From assembly GCA_038501195.1 (NCBI GenBank), contig JBBPUQ010000007.1, forward strand, positions 1,837,501 to 1,901,500: a stretch of DNA of 64,000 nt, in the 5' to 3' direction. The position numbers and the translations under genes were made by a program. Source of the stretch: Nemania diffusa (Eukaryota; Ascomycota; Sordariomycetes; Xylariales; Xylariaceae). A model generated the notes under the pieces. The model was not told the DNA's origin, did no database searches, and saw nothing but the letters and a program-made list of their open reading frames with translations. Positions 33,718-45,800 of the stretch are shown in pieces (position 1 is the stretch's first letter; each line of letters opens with the position of its first letter).

Positions 33718-35502
33718 TCGATATAACACACTGCCTAGCGTAGGGAACCTGGTTTTAGGACACGCTTGTCAAATTGTGTATTATTTTGCTATACTAGCAC
33801 AATACCGCTATATTGAATACATGTCTAGTTTTTATTACTAAGTTACATGTGCTTGGTTTATTCTATGATATTGAAACCAAGCGTGCAATATACACACAAC
33901 GCACTCTAGAGGACTCGCCACGGCCATCTCAATCACTTCTAGAGATTTGAGGCAGTAGAAACAGTAGTCTAGTAAGGCAATCGAATAATATTGGAGTAGC
34001 AGAACTACTGTAAAAGCTGTGCAGCAACCTAGTCGGTCGATGCCAAAGGCATCGATGCCCATTGCCTCCCTAATAGAGAACGCTCTCCTTGCTAACTAAT
34101 AAATAGAAAAAAAATAGAAAAATCTAGGGTCCTGATGACCTAATCAACATGACCCCCTGTAGCGGTGTCGCACGCACTGTCTCAATATGCTTACTATTTT
34201 CTACACTCATAGCCATATAGCTAGCTCTATTAACTGTTGCCTTTGTGGCTTTAGAAATCCTGATTTCAATGAGGTTTTGCATCGGATCTAACTTGTTTGT
34301 CGGTGAGGTGTAGTCGCTTTGGAACTAGAACCCGAGGCCATGCAAGCTGACAGGATTTCGTAGGCGCCGTGCTACAGATAGGACACCTCTATCTATTACG
34401 TAGAGACTTGAATTCTAATTATTTTTCCTTTTTAATGGGTGATACTATCTAGAACAATACTGGTATCTACTTCGCTGGGGTTATGATAGGACTACCGTAA
34501 TCGATGATTCTGATGTTGTATTTTCAATTCCTAGAAGCAATGCAACCCGTACTCTTAATAGTGCTATAATAGGCCCCTTGAGTATATTTTACATACGTAT
34601 AATATTCTATTTCGCTTAATTCTGACCTAAGGCGTGGTAGGGTAGTGATTCGGTCGGGGTATAGGCAGGGTAAAACTTCCCATCTCGACAGTATACAACC
34701 CCGGCCCGCTTCGAGGAGGGAAGGAGGAAGAGATATACTGGAGCACAGACACCCCCGATTACGAGGTGCATACGCAGTAAGCATGAGATTAGGAGCATGA
34801 AGGGGCGGCGGCTTACCCAACACCAGGTTGCAAAGCTGCTAGTGAAGCTACAGCCTGGGATTGGACCAAGAGTAGTTCCAAGGTCCCACGTCAGGCCCGT
34901 AAGCCCGAGATATAGGGGCCTTTCTTTCTCCGTCTTCTGTGCCGATAACAAGACCAAGACACCGGTATACATGCTGGCGCCGCCGAGACCGTAGATAGTG
35001 CGGCTGACTATCAGAGCGTGCATATTTGGCGCAGCGCCGCAAACGGTAGATCCCACTTCAAAGATGAGGATACATATGATGTACAAAGTCTTCGTATAAA
35101 ATTACGCGTAGAATTTACTCCTATCTAGAATGAGAACTTCTGGGACTTAGGTTTTAGGATACGCTGTTAGTAGTGATGTAGTAGGATATATATTCTTGTA
35201 CTAAAGGGATAATATAGTATGGCTCCTTCAGTTCCAGCCTTTTCGAGCTATACGATGTTATATTACATATGATGTTAGAAAAGAAACCAATGTTACAGAT
35301 CTGTGATAGTAACAGCACAAGGTCCTTTCCAGCTTCAACTTTTATGGTAGGTGTTGCTAAAAACCCGAGCAGTTGTAACTTAGTATCAAAACTAGACATG
35401 CACTTGGCATAACAGTATTATACTATTGCAACAGAATAACAAGCAATTCAACAAGCGTGTCCTAAGCCCGGGTTCCCTACGCTAGGTAGTGTGTTGTATC
35501 GA
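33718..35502. mobile_element. 1.8 kb unit with long terminal inverted repeats
   Basis: The left arm (about 33718-33862) and the reverse complement of the right arm (about 35357-35502) share CACACT[G/A]CCTAGCGTAGGGAACC, TTAGGACACGCTTGT and CATGTCTAGTTTT...ACTAAGTTACA in the same order. Arms are ~145 bp and many differences are C/T or G/A. This is the architecture of a DNA transposon, most like a non-autonomous MULE/Pack-type or large MITE. No transposase frame is left. The only recognisable content is an MFS transporter fragment. I could not fix a clear target duplication (TA flanks the tips). Confidence 0.65.
34675..35095 (-). pseudogene. Fragment of an MFS (DHA-type) multidrug transporter
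   Basis: The frame reads YIICILIFEVGSTVCGAAPN, then ALIVSRTIYGLGGASMYTG, an acidic/basic loop TEKERPLYLGLTG, LGTTLGPIPG and finally VIGGVCAPVYLFLLPSSK. These are TM2-TM6-like segments with the RxxxGxGGA signature of 12/14-TM drug:H+ antiporters. There is no start, no N-terminal helix before it and no C-terminal half; a probable intron near 34800 has lost a usable acceptor. It lies wholly between the inverted repeats, so it is likely captured and dead. Confidence 0.7.
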
Positions 35503-35510
35503 ATATTAGC

Positions 35511-35530
35511 CCTGCCGGAAGACCGGCAGG
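35511..35530. repeat. Perfect 8-bp stem hairpin beside the right inverted repeat
   Basis: CCTGCCGG, a 4-base loop AAGA, then CCGGCAGG. GC-rich in AT-rich surroundings, 9 bp outside the inverted-repeat tip. Confidence 0.6.
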
Positions 35531-36099
35531 TGACTATATTTCCATGCAGTGTTAAAAGCCCGATGTCGTAGTAAGGCAACGTGGATTGTATAATATGAGT
35601 ACCGTTTTTCTATGTACATTTTACAAGGTCTGTATCGCATCAGCAAATGTATATGAGACGACATCCTTGTCCTCTTCTTCGCCCCTTATGTGACGAAGTG
35701 ATATGTCACATCTCGGCGCTTTCTAATGAAGCCTGCTAGCACACACTGCATAAGCCATGTCAGATATAGTGCGCTAGACCGATTAGTCTTCCTTTAGTCG
35801 TTTCTCTCTAAAAGAAGTATTGATAGGATCAAGCTTGCAAGTTCGCGTCGAGCTTTTCTATTTATTCTTGATAGCCCCGCTGAGGGCTACTTGAAGTAGC
35901 TAGGTAGGCAGATTCTCTACAATAAATTATACTAGTTGCTTTGATTTCTAGATTATTTGAAGCCTAGGAAAATATTTAGAAGTGCTATTGTGACTATTTT
36001 CTAGTCTCCCAAGTGCGGTGTGTGCTATCTACACGTTCTGTTTTAGCATCAAGTCAAACTTCACTTTCTATTGCTCGGTCTATTGCACTTGAAATCATC
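35531..36099. other. Intergenic region upstream of the methyltransferase
   Basis: No gene. Contains the imperfect palindrome TATGTGAC...GTCACAT at ~35687. Presumed methyltransferase promoter. Confidence 0.4.
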
Positions 36100-37625
36100 A
36101 TGGCTTCGTCTCGCATTATCGAACTCGCGAACAGAATTGCAATCAATACTGTTAAGGTCAACGACTACCTACTCAGTCATGACCTACCCACTCCTTCGTT
36201 CGACATAGGCAGTCCTCTTGAGACTTTAATTCCCAAACATGAACTCGACGTAGAATCAGCAAGGGTCGCAGTGATAGATGATACTCTAGAACTACGACGC
36301 CTGGTTCTCGGACCGCGGGAATATCTTATGAGTTACACTGCAAGTCCACAGGATCATAACTATAATGACTCATGTTAACTAGCGATCATGCAGCACAACG
36401 AATTAGTTAGCCAGCAAGCTATTACCCGATATAGAATCGCCCACGCGTTTCCCGTTGGTCAGGAAGCTTCTTTTGCCGATATCGCCGCAGCTACAGGCCT
36501 CGACCAAGGTCTTGTTCGTCGATTCGTCCGTCATGCCATTATAAAACACATTTTCTCGGAGCCCCGCCCTGGCATCATTGCTCATAATGCAGTCTCGCGG
36601 CTACTGGCTGAGGACCAGGTTGTTCACGATTGGGTCCGCACCAGCACAGACGATATGTGGCAAGCTGCTGCTCAAGCTTGCAATGCTCTGGATAAATGGC
36701 CTGCCTCGCAGGAGCCAAATGAAACCGTGAGTGATCGTAGGGCGCTGCTTTTCATGCGACCTATCGACTTACTTGCTGTAGGGATTTGCTCTAGCGAACC
36801 AAACAGATCAGTCAATCTACTTGGAGTTTTCTAAGTTTCCGGAGCGTGCCCGCAGATTCGGAAATACAATGAGAGCCTTCACTGAGGGAACTGGTTTTCA
36901 GTTGAGCCACGTCGTGAACAACTTTCCATGGGGTGACCTCAAGGAAGCCACAATTGTGGATGTAAGCGTTTCGATAATCCTTGTCTTAGTCAAATCCGTA
37001 AATACTCTTAGAGGGGTTGCTAATGATGAAGCAAGGTGGGAGGATCTCAAGGCTTTGTCTCTTTCGTAATTGCACGTCAATTCCCGCTAGTAACATGTGT
37101 GGTTCAGGACCTTGAAGCTGTGATCTCAGCAGCCCAGAAAGAAACACCAGCTGACCTAGCTGGCCGTGTCAAGTTTATGGCACACGACTTCCTCACAGAA
37201 CAGCCGATAGTGGGAGCGGATGTCTATTTCTTTCGCTGGATATTTCACAACTGGTCTGATAAATACTCCATCAAGATCTTAAGAAACCATATCCCTGCGC
37301 TTAAGAAAGGCGCTAAGATCGTCATCAATGACAATATCTTACCGCAGCCTGGGGTTATATCCAAATGGCAGGAGGACCGTCTTCGGTAAGTTATGAACTG
37401 TCTTAGCTTAAAGCTTACCAATCTTTGTTACTTGCCTGCTAATATACGGTACTATGTAGATCCATGGACCTTTCTATGACTGAGATACAGAACTCATATG
37501 AGCGAGAGGTGGAGGATTGGGCTAGACTAATTAGCGACGCTGACCCTCGTTTTGAGTTTCAGGGGGCGAAACAGCCAGCTGGTTCGAACCTCGGGTTTGT
37601 GGTGGCTGAATGGAATGGGGAGTAA
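36100..37625 (+). CDS. SAM-dependent O-methyltransferase (fungal secondary-metabolism type)
   Basis: 422 aa in five exons: 36100-36339, 36394-36726, 36782-36961, 37036-37385 and 37460-37625; every junction keeps frame. Intron 1 (54 bp) has a GC donor (GCAAGT) and CAG acceptor. An N-terminal winged-helix dimerisation region is seen (ISQQ-type segment VSQQAITRYRIAHAF, FADIAAATGLDQGLVRRFVRH). The SAM motif is VDVGGSQGFVS (~251-260). The catalytic base is His322 in RWIFHNWSD. The end is normal (DPRFEFQGAKQPAGSNLG). It resembles sterigmatocystin-type 8-O-methyltransferases that methylate phenolic polyketides. No polyketide synthase is in the window, so the substrate is unknown. It lies between two transposon-like units and next to an MFS relic, suggesting the remainder of a broken cluster. 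Confidence 0.88.
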
Positions 37626-38157
37626 ATATGCTACTATATGCGATGCATTGAGTTCTCGAAAACACCAGAGAAGTACTTGAGGACGCTTCCATTCAGATCT
37701 AAGCAATGTTAACTCTCTTCAAAGCAGAATATGATAATGATTTATAGACCCTGCCTTCGATCACGGCTACCATGCAATCCATATATTACATCCAACACAG
37801 CTTGTTACTATGTTACCTCATATTCACAAGTGAGAGATATAATATTTATAGTAGTAGTTTTAGTGAGGAATTCTCGTTAATTTAATTCTATTTAGTATAA
37901 AAGGTTCAAAATGCTCATAGTCACGTGCGCTAGGTTCCCTAGATACATTCATCTCTATGACCTAACTCTTATTTTAGAGAACCAATCTAATATTTTAGTT
38001 ACTTACTGCCCCTCGCCCCCTACCAAAAGTCCCCGAAGCCTATTTAGTAATGTTTCAATCCGTAATATAATATGGGTAGGATATAGAGCAGAACTAGTCC
38101 TGTGTACTAGTCTGATTTGATAGATATTAAGTAGTATAACTCTCCGAGGTTGCCTCG
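37626..38157. other. Convergent intergenic region
   Basis: 532 bp between stop codons of the methyltransferase (+) and the HELMH gene (-). AT-rich; one 69-codon ORF (37911-38120) without resemblance is not called. Confidence 0.4.
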
Positions 38158-41100
38158 TCACGGGATGTACTCCCAGTATGTTGATACCGAATTGAATGTC
38201 GCTTGCAAGGGTACACCATTATCAATATAACCCACACGTTTATCGTATCCCGGCTCTTCGAAAAACCACTCTGATGCCCAATGAGTTTCATGACTTTGCG
38301 GGTACGCCGTAAGGATGTCTTGCCGATCGCGACGAATATTTGTACCCGCTCTTGCAATCGCTTCTACCCAAGAAAAGTATACAAGAGCATACTTCGAGAC
38401 TCCCGTCGTGACCCTTTCGGCGAGTTGGAGATAGTCAATCTGAGAAAATCCGCTCTCAGTCTGACCACGGTCATCCGCTTGATTAAAGAATTCACTTTTC
38501 CCGACCGATTCTTCTTTTTGACTTTCGAACATGGCTAGACGAACCGGAACAGTGAGGCCGGCAGCAACCAGATCCTTACTCGGGTTTCCTGTGAAAGTCC
38601 ACTCTGGCTCGCTTTTATCCCGTCGTAGGCCCTTCTTTCTAATTGGAATTGATGCCATCATGAGTAAACCTAAAAGGAAAGTCTTAGAGGCTATCCAAAT
38701 TTGTATTTAAACTGCTTTTGGGGTATCTGACAACTAGAAATAAAAAGGAGAGAAGGATGATTGGGCTCGATGGTGAACATATAAATAAGAACGAGCGCCG
38801 AATGAGCGCTATATTCCAGGAAGTTTACTTACCAATGGCGTGAAATATCCAAGTTACACGTAAATCGTATTCGTCCGGTGGCAAAGCTTGAGAGAACGCA
38901 GTTTGATCTGTCCAGTCGACTAACATCACCATCTCGTTGGCAGCTATACCACATCCAATTTCGTCTTTTTCGGCGAAAGCCCGCTCGAATTTAGTAATCG
39001 TAGTCCTACATCTCGTAAAGGCCCACTGCGATAAGTAGTATTAGCCATTGTAGGTCATAGTAGGGTGGCAACGAGTTGCGCGCATGAGTCATGACGTACC
39101 GGAGACATTCTCCACTATCGTAAATATTAGCCTTGTCTTATATCAAGTAAGGGTCATGGGAAGAGAGTGAAGTAGTTAGAGCCAAATAATGATAGCATGT
39201 GTGACTGGATAAATAGACGAGAGACGCGTGTTCATACTAAAAAATCGAGATGAGAAGCTGGCAGCGACGAGACTTACTTGAACATACTCATTACGATCCC
39301 ATCCTGCCGAAAAGGAGTCCCAAAGTTGATGCCTCTCATTCCAAGTCCTCACGTCGCTCATGTCCGTATCGTAGCTGTTGGAGACCGGGTTTGGCGCTCT
39401 AACAATTGGACTTGTCCACTGTGAGGCATGGTGTTAATAGGTTAAACGAGCTTAGACAAAAATAGAGATATATAGAAAGCAAAGGATAAGGGGATAACAG
39501 CGAGTCCCACATACCTCGACAGCGTACTTCTCGTCATAGAAGGACTCATTTACGAATATAAAGGGTCTGTGAAAGAAGTTTGCACTCTTATGTGGCACGC
39601 TTTCGTCTTTCCAGAACGCCTCAGATAGCAATCTGGAAATCCATGTTGATTGGGCATACTATAACACTCAGAGTTAGTGATGGCCACTTTGAGTGTGATA
39701 TGATTGATCTGAAAAATTAGCGCTCCTAAGACATTATCACAAAGCGAAAGGAAGCTTTTGTACTCTAGAAGTCCTAATAGAAATTTAAAAATCAACGCTG
39801 AATAGTACTCACACCGGTCTCGATCATAGCGCCGTCATCCCCCCAACTTCCGGGTGCATGAAGGTCTCTGGTTTTAAGTAATGCATTTGGTACCCTCCGT
39901 GACATTGAGGTGATCGCAAGGCCCATAATTTCTAAATGTAGAATTAGCCAAGTTGACAAATAGGTCCCGCTGATCCGTCTTCGGGAGTAAACTAAGCTAA
40001 GTAGTGATGTATATATTTGAAGGTCGGCATACCATCTCGAGACCTGATAGGACTTACGAGACATTTGAAACCCTCCACCAAGGATATTCTGTTCCATGCA
40101 AATGCCAATTTCGGAAACACCTTGGCAGTCTATTAACTAAAATCTTGTTAGGAAATGGCGAGTTGAGGAAGAATACGAGGGAAAAAACTCACAGGCTCGT
40201 AATCACGAGTATAATCACGATTCCTGACTGCTCTCCTGGCTAAATGGTCATGCTCTCGACCAAACATAATTGCATGCATAAGTTCGTGGAACATCTAAAT
40301 GGTTATAAGCAGAAGAATACTCCTAAAGCATTGGTCGCACATGTACTACTCACGGTTTGTGCTACCATGAAAAGCTCCCTACAACGCTCTGCTAGCGTTA
40401 GTTGAGGATCGAGTAGAACCCTAAGCCTGCAAACATTTAGCTGGCACATTGATGTGAACGGCCTTGATCTCGGAGACCATTCTCGCCCCTCTGAATTAAT
40501 ACCATCGTCAACAAAGCTCTAAATTCCGTCAGTTGCTCACTTGCTTAAATTTATGCATTACGTATAGGCAAAAGGATTTACGCCATACTCTCAAAGTAAT
40601 ATGCCTAGATCTCATAGACTGATAAGAAGATAAGATAAATTTAAGAGTACATACCCATAGATGAGCAGCGAGAGTTTCTGTTAGCCTTGCTCTCCACTGA
40701 GATTTACTTAGTGTAGCAATATCCTCATTTGCGAGAGGTTTACCGGTCGTTTTCGCAATCAATTTCTCCATTTCGTAGCTAAGGAGAACTAAAGCATCAG
40801 GATACGGCTCTTCACCCCCTTCTGGAGGCACTACATCTTGCCAATACTCTACGCGGCCAAATAGGATAGTTTGAAACTACAGCGTGTCAGAACCCCCGAT
40901 ATTAGCAACCGCTAAAAGCCGTGGAATTGGAAGGGTAGATTTTTGATATAATATGAGTTGTAGATCGAAGATTCATTAGATTTTAACCCACTATAGAAGT
41001 ATTAGTGCCGGACTTGCTAACGGCTCAGCATGCACACGACTTTCGCCAACGTTCGAGTAGGACGTCGTACTAACCAGCTGAATTTTTATCTTCAATAAGT

Positions 41101-41681
41101 GCTTTGAAAATACGATCTACTAGTTCTATGCATATGCGAAGTTCATTCCATAGCTTTGGATCGTCCACGCTCCAAACTATCCCGGATGTCTTTGAAGGTG
41201 GCGACGTTTCAGTCCAATCAAGCCACCTAGCTTTTCGGAAGAACGGAAACCACCGTTCCTCATCAACTTGAATTCTGTACGTGTCGAAGATAGCCATGCT
41301 TGCTTTGGCGGATTCCCCTGCATCTGATTGTAGATGTCCTCCAGACATGAGCCCTATCTGCGGAGAAAACTGCACCCAACGGTTCAACGTTATGGCTTCC
41401 CATGTCACCATGCCGCTATACATCGCTTTCTGAATACTCTCGGTGCGAAACAGTTTGTCTAACTCCTCGTTACTAGGTATGGCTTGGGGTTGATTTTCGT
41501 TGGGTAAGTCGAGGTAATACATGGGGTCATTAATCCGTGGCACCTCGGGAGCGTATGCAGAATGCCTTAGATTGTCCCATGTGAAATATGGTCCTTCCCG
41601 TGGTGGATTATCCATAGAAGTATCAAAGCGCTTTCCCCATGGCGAGAATGGGGGGGAATACGGTCGCCCAGATGCGGCCAT
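38158..41681 (-). CDS. Uncharacterised multi-exon protein with HELMH zinc-metalloprotease signature
   Basis: Ten-exon model, ~751 aa: 41681-41075, 40848-40655, 40518-40354, 40294-40193, 40136-40058, 39931-39813, 39658-39515, 39418-39278, 39025-38833, 38669-38158. From 40518 onward all introns have good donors (GTGAGT, GTAAGT, GTATGT) and every phase matches, so the gene is probably intact. The key segment MFHELMHAIMFGRE (~323-336) is an HExxH zinc site; ~40 residues later SEIGICMEQNILGGG offers a Glu as third ligand. There is no signal peptide or membrane helix. I know no named family; it looks like a fungal-specific intracellular metallopeptidase-like protein. Uncertain: the intron after 41075 (a good alternative acceptor shifts frame) and 40519-40654, which is partly open and could be coding. 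A 252-bp intron (39026-39277) may hide a small exon. Confidence 0.65.
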
Positions 41682-42884
41682 GATGGAATTATTAGAAAAG
41701 AAAATGTGTGTTTTATGGTATTCAAATACGCAATCTACTAGAAATGTCGTGAGATGGAGGTCGTGGTGGATCAAGGCATTTCTGGCTAAAACTAGACGAC
41801 TACGTCGATATTTTTCTGAATTAAATCGAGTTTTTTACAATTTGAACCATCATCGACAAAAGGAAAAGGCATCGCCGCATTCGTCGTCAAACCTCAACAA
41901 AGCGATAAGATTTGAAGGCTTGGAGGTCCGAATACTCCATAGCAACAAAGAAAAGGTGCATATCAAGTAATGCTTATAAGGCCTGCCACTGGACGTATTA
42001 GTTTATGCGCTAAGACTATTTGTTAAGTTTCTACGTAATAAAATACAACAGTCATTGAAGAGGCCGAGCGTGTTCAGATCTACAATATCATTTCTATAGT
42101 AAAGTGTTTCAATGATTGGATTATTCGTGTTCTCCCGATCGACCGAACACCCTGTGGATGCTGTACCGGGTTGAGAACCGGTCGTGGCTGGGGGAAATAC
42201 CCTATCGATACAGCATACATAAACCTATTAGCTGACAGCCAAGGCACCAGCGGCGTTAAAAAGATAAGACGGGGGTTTATAAAACTCTAGCTAGATCAAG
42301 AGCACCCACGAAATCCTATGCGTCCTTAGTAGTCCTCGACTTCACCAACATATTTCAGGGGTTGAAACTCCCTACAGTTCATCGCACATGCTAAGTTTGC
42401 CCAAATGGGTTGGGGTGCCATACTCCCCCTTTTCTCACCCCGTGTATACCTAAACACCCTAATATGCGTCGAATCCTTGGGTAAAATCATGTGACAGTCT
42501 TGCATGTAAATGTTGTGCTAGGACTGGAGGTTCTGGCATCCGATTAAAACTAAGGCGGCCCGCACTAACGGGTCGGGGGGTGGCGGCATCACTTAGCCCT
42601 CTCCGGTCCACCGTTCCGTCTTCTTTCAAACCGGTTCTCTAAAATAGGACTGGAACGCCGAGGCTAAAACAGAGCAGCGGGCGGCTAGCGGCCAAGACCC
42701 ACTCGTGTGGCGGCACCGGACCGGCGTTTTAGCCAGCAGAGACGCCTGCACCGTTATTAGTCATTTGCCGCATTATTTGTAGAGCAGCGGATTATTATAT
42801 TAGCGGTTATAAATTGAGGGTGTCCTGTCTACATCCTCCTAGTTTTATCTTACCTATTTAAAACAGGCATATTCAATAGAAAAG
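41682..42884. other. 1.2 kb intergenic region, including a GC-rich patch
   Basis: Upstream of the HELMH gene. The antisense ORF 41521-41970 is a shadow of exon 1 plus promoter. About 42540-42770 is distinctly GC-rich with GGCTAAAAC near 42663 and its inverse GTTTTAGCC near 42728, and TGGCGGCA in two places. It could be a relic of another small element. No gene. Confidence 0.4.
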
Positions 42885-42894
42885 AATCATTTTT
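42885..42894. repeat. Left target-site duplication AATCATTTTT
   Basis: Exact 10-bp match to 53894-53903, in the same orientation, immediately outside the inverted termini of the A/T block. Confidence 0.8.
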
Positions 42895-45800
42895 AGGCTT
42901 TTAAAGCCCAACCTAACGCCAAGGGCCCAATAACCCATGTAAAATAGCTAGAGCCTATGAGCACCTAACAAAAGTTGGATTGAGTTTTTAAATAAGACTT
43001 AAAACTTATAAGCATTTAACTAAAAAAAATAAATTATTTTTAAAAAATAAAAATAACTAAAATTAAAAAATAAAAATGTTGATATTTATTTTAAAATGTT
43101 ATTTTTATTTTAATTATAGTTTTATATAATATTTTTAAATATATTAATATTTATAAATTAAAATTAATTAATAAATAAATTTTAATTTAGTATATAAATT
43201 ATTATAGTTATAATATTTAATAAAGTTTTAAAAGTTTAAATAATATAAATATTGCTTAAAAAAAATATTTAAATAAATAATTTAAAATAAAAATTAATAT
43301 AAAAATTAAAATAGTTTAAATTTTTTGTTGTATTATAATTTTTAATATAATTTAATTTTAAGTTGTTTTTTAAAAAAAATTATAATTAATAATTAATATT
43401 TGTTATAGTTTAAAATTAATAAATAAAACATTAGCAATAAAATTTTGCAATTTATTAAAGTAAAATTTGTATAGCTATTAAAATTTGTTTAAAAAAAATA
43501 TATTAATTAAATACAAATTTATAAAAAATATAATATTGTTTGTAAAAATAATCGGTTTAATAATAAATTTAAATAAAAAGTTTTTAAATAATAAAATATA
43601 CTAATTAAAGTATTAATTTAAAAAAAACTTAAATTATTTAATAAAAGTAATAAATATATATAAAATAAAACAAAATATATTAATTAAAATATTAATTAAA
43701 AAATTAATCTTTTTTACTATAAGTTTTTTTATTGCAACTAGTTTTTTTGCTACAAAGTTTTTTAACAATATAAGCTTTTTCGATTTTATAAGTTTTTTGT
43801 TTTTATAAATATTTTAAACGAATATTTTTAACATAAAGTTTGTTTTTTTTAATTTTGCTTTATATATATTGTTGACTATTTATATTTGTTATATTTTTAT
43901 AAATATAGTAAAAGTTAATATTGTTATAAAAAAAAAAATTAGCAAATAAACTAGAAATAATTTTTATAATATATAAAACTAGTTATATATTTTTAACTAT
44001 TAAAATAATATAGCAACTATAAATTATATATAAATTTGCAGCTATAATTATATTAATATAGTAATTAATATATAAATTAAAATAAATTTATCAATAAAAA
44101 TTATATATAAAATAAATTTTAAAGTATATATTAAAACTTTAAAAGCTATTTTTTAAATTTAAAAGTTATATATATTTATAATATTACTAATAATTTTACA
44201 AATAACTTTAATAAAAAGTACAAATAAAATTGCTAAATTATTTGCAAATATTTTTTATTAACAATATATAAAGCAAAAAATTTTGCTTAAAATAATAGTT
44301 AAATTGTATTAATTTTTATATTAATTAAAAAAAAATATTAACAATTAAGTTTAACAAAAGTTCAAAATATTTTTGTTTATATAATTTATAAATGTTAATA
44401 TATTTTTTTAGTAATAAAAAAAGCATTAAAATTATAATTAGTAAATTTAGTAGATTTATTTAAAAAAGTTTTATTAATAGCAAGTAATTTTGTTACTTTT
44501 GTAGTTTTAGCAGCTTTAGCTATTTTAGTAGCTTTAGTTAATATATAAAAACAAGGTTTGCTGCTGCAACTTTAAATATAAATAGCGCTAAAACAGCTAC
44601 AACTATAACTATAACTATAGTTATAACTACAACTATAAAAAATAGTAGTTTTATATATAAAAAAAAAAAAAACTTCTATAATATTAGCAAAAAAATCAGC
44701 AAAAAGTAAATTATTAATTTAATATAATAAATTAATATATAAATTAATATAATAAAAATATATAACAAACTTTAATATTAAAAAAGTTAATAGTAACAAG
44801 TTTTTTAGTTATTTAGTTAAAAATATTAATATATAAATTAATATAATAAAAATATATAACAAATTTTAATATTAAAAAAATCAATAGTAGCAAATTTTTT
44901 AATTATTTAATTAAAAAAATTAATATATAAATTAGTACAAAAAAAATAAATAACTAACTATAATATTAAATAAGCTATTAACAAAAAGTTGTTTAAATAT
45001 TATAATAAAAGTAAAATAAATATTAAAATAGCTAAAAACTAATTAATACAATAATTATAACAGAAATTTTGTAAAAAAAATATATTAAATATATAAAAAA
45101 AAAAACAAAAATAAAACCAAAATTTAAAAATGTAACTAGTTTAAAAAGTAGTTAATAAATTAATATATTAAAAATAAATATAAAATTTAAACAAAATAAA
45201 TAAAATTAACTATAAAAGTATAAAATAAATAATTTATAAGTTGTTTTTTTTTTTTTTAAAAATTTATAAAATTTTAAAAAAAGAAAATATAAATATAAAA
45301 ATAAAGCAAAAGCTATAAAAAAAAAAAAAACTTACTTTTTTTTTTTTAAAAATATAAATTTATATTAAATAATTAAATAATAAAAAAAACTTATTAATAA
45401 AGTTAAATATATAAAAATAATAATATATAAATAAAATAAAATAATTAAAAATAAAATTAATAAATTTTTTAAAATTTAAAAATTTTTATATAATTTAATT
45501 TAACAATTAATAAAAATAAAAATTAAAAATTATATCTATTGTTTAATAATTATTAAATATTTATTATAATTATAATATATTTAAAATATAATATATATTA
45601 TTTAATAGTTACAAAAATTAGTTATAATTATATTTATAGTTATATTATTTATAAAAATTAAAACTAATAAAATATAATAACTGTTAAATTTAATTTTAAA
45701 AATTTATATATATAAAAATATATTAAAAAAAATTATAAATAATAATATATATATTAATAATATTATTAAAACTTTATAAACTTATTAATAATATAAAATT

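Noticed and set aside
26858..34031. Same-strand 17-base identity AGCTGTGCAGCAACCT at ~26858 and ~34015
   Set aside because: Similarity stops at both ends; length is within what chance could give in a window of this size.
34616..35086. 156-codon frame as a complete small transporter gene
   Set aside because: It lacks start, N-terminal and C-terminal helices and has a broken intron; best read as a fragment.
42895..42910. TTAGGC at the element's left end as telomere-like sequence
   Set aside because: A single hexamer formed at the junction of the target duplication and element end; no tandem array.
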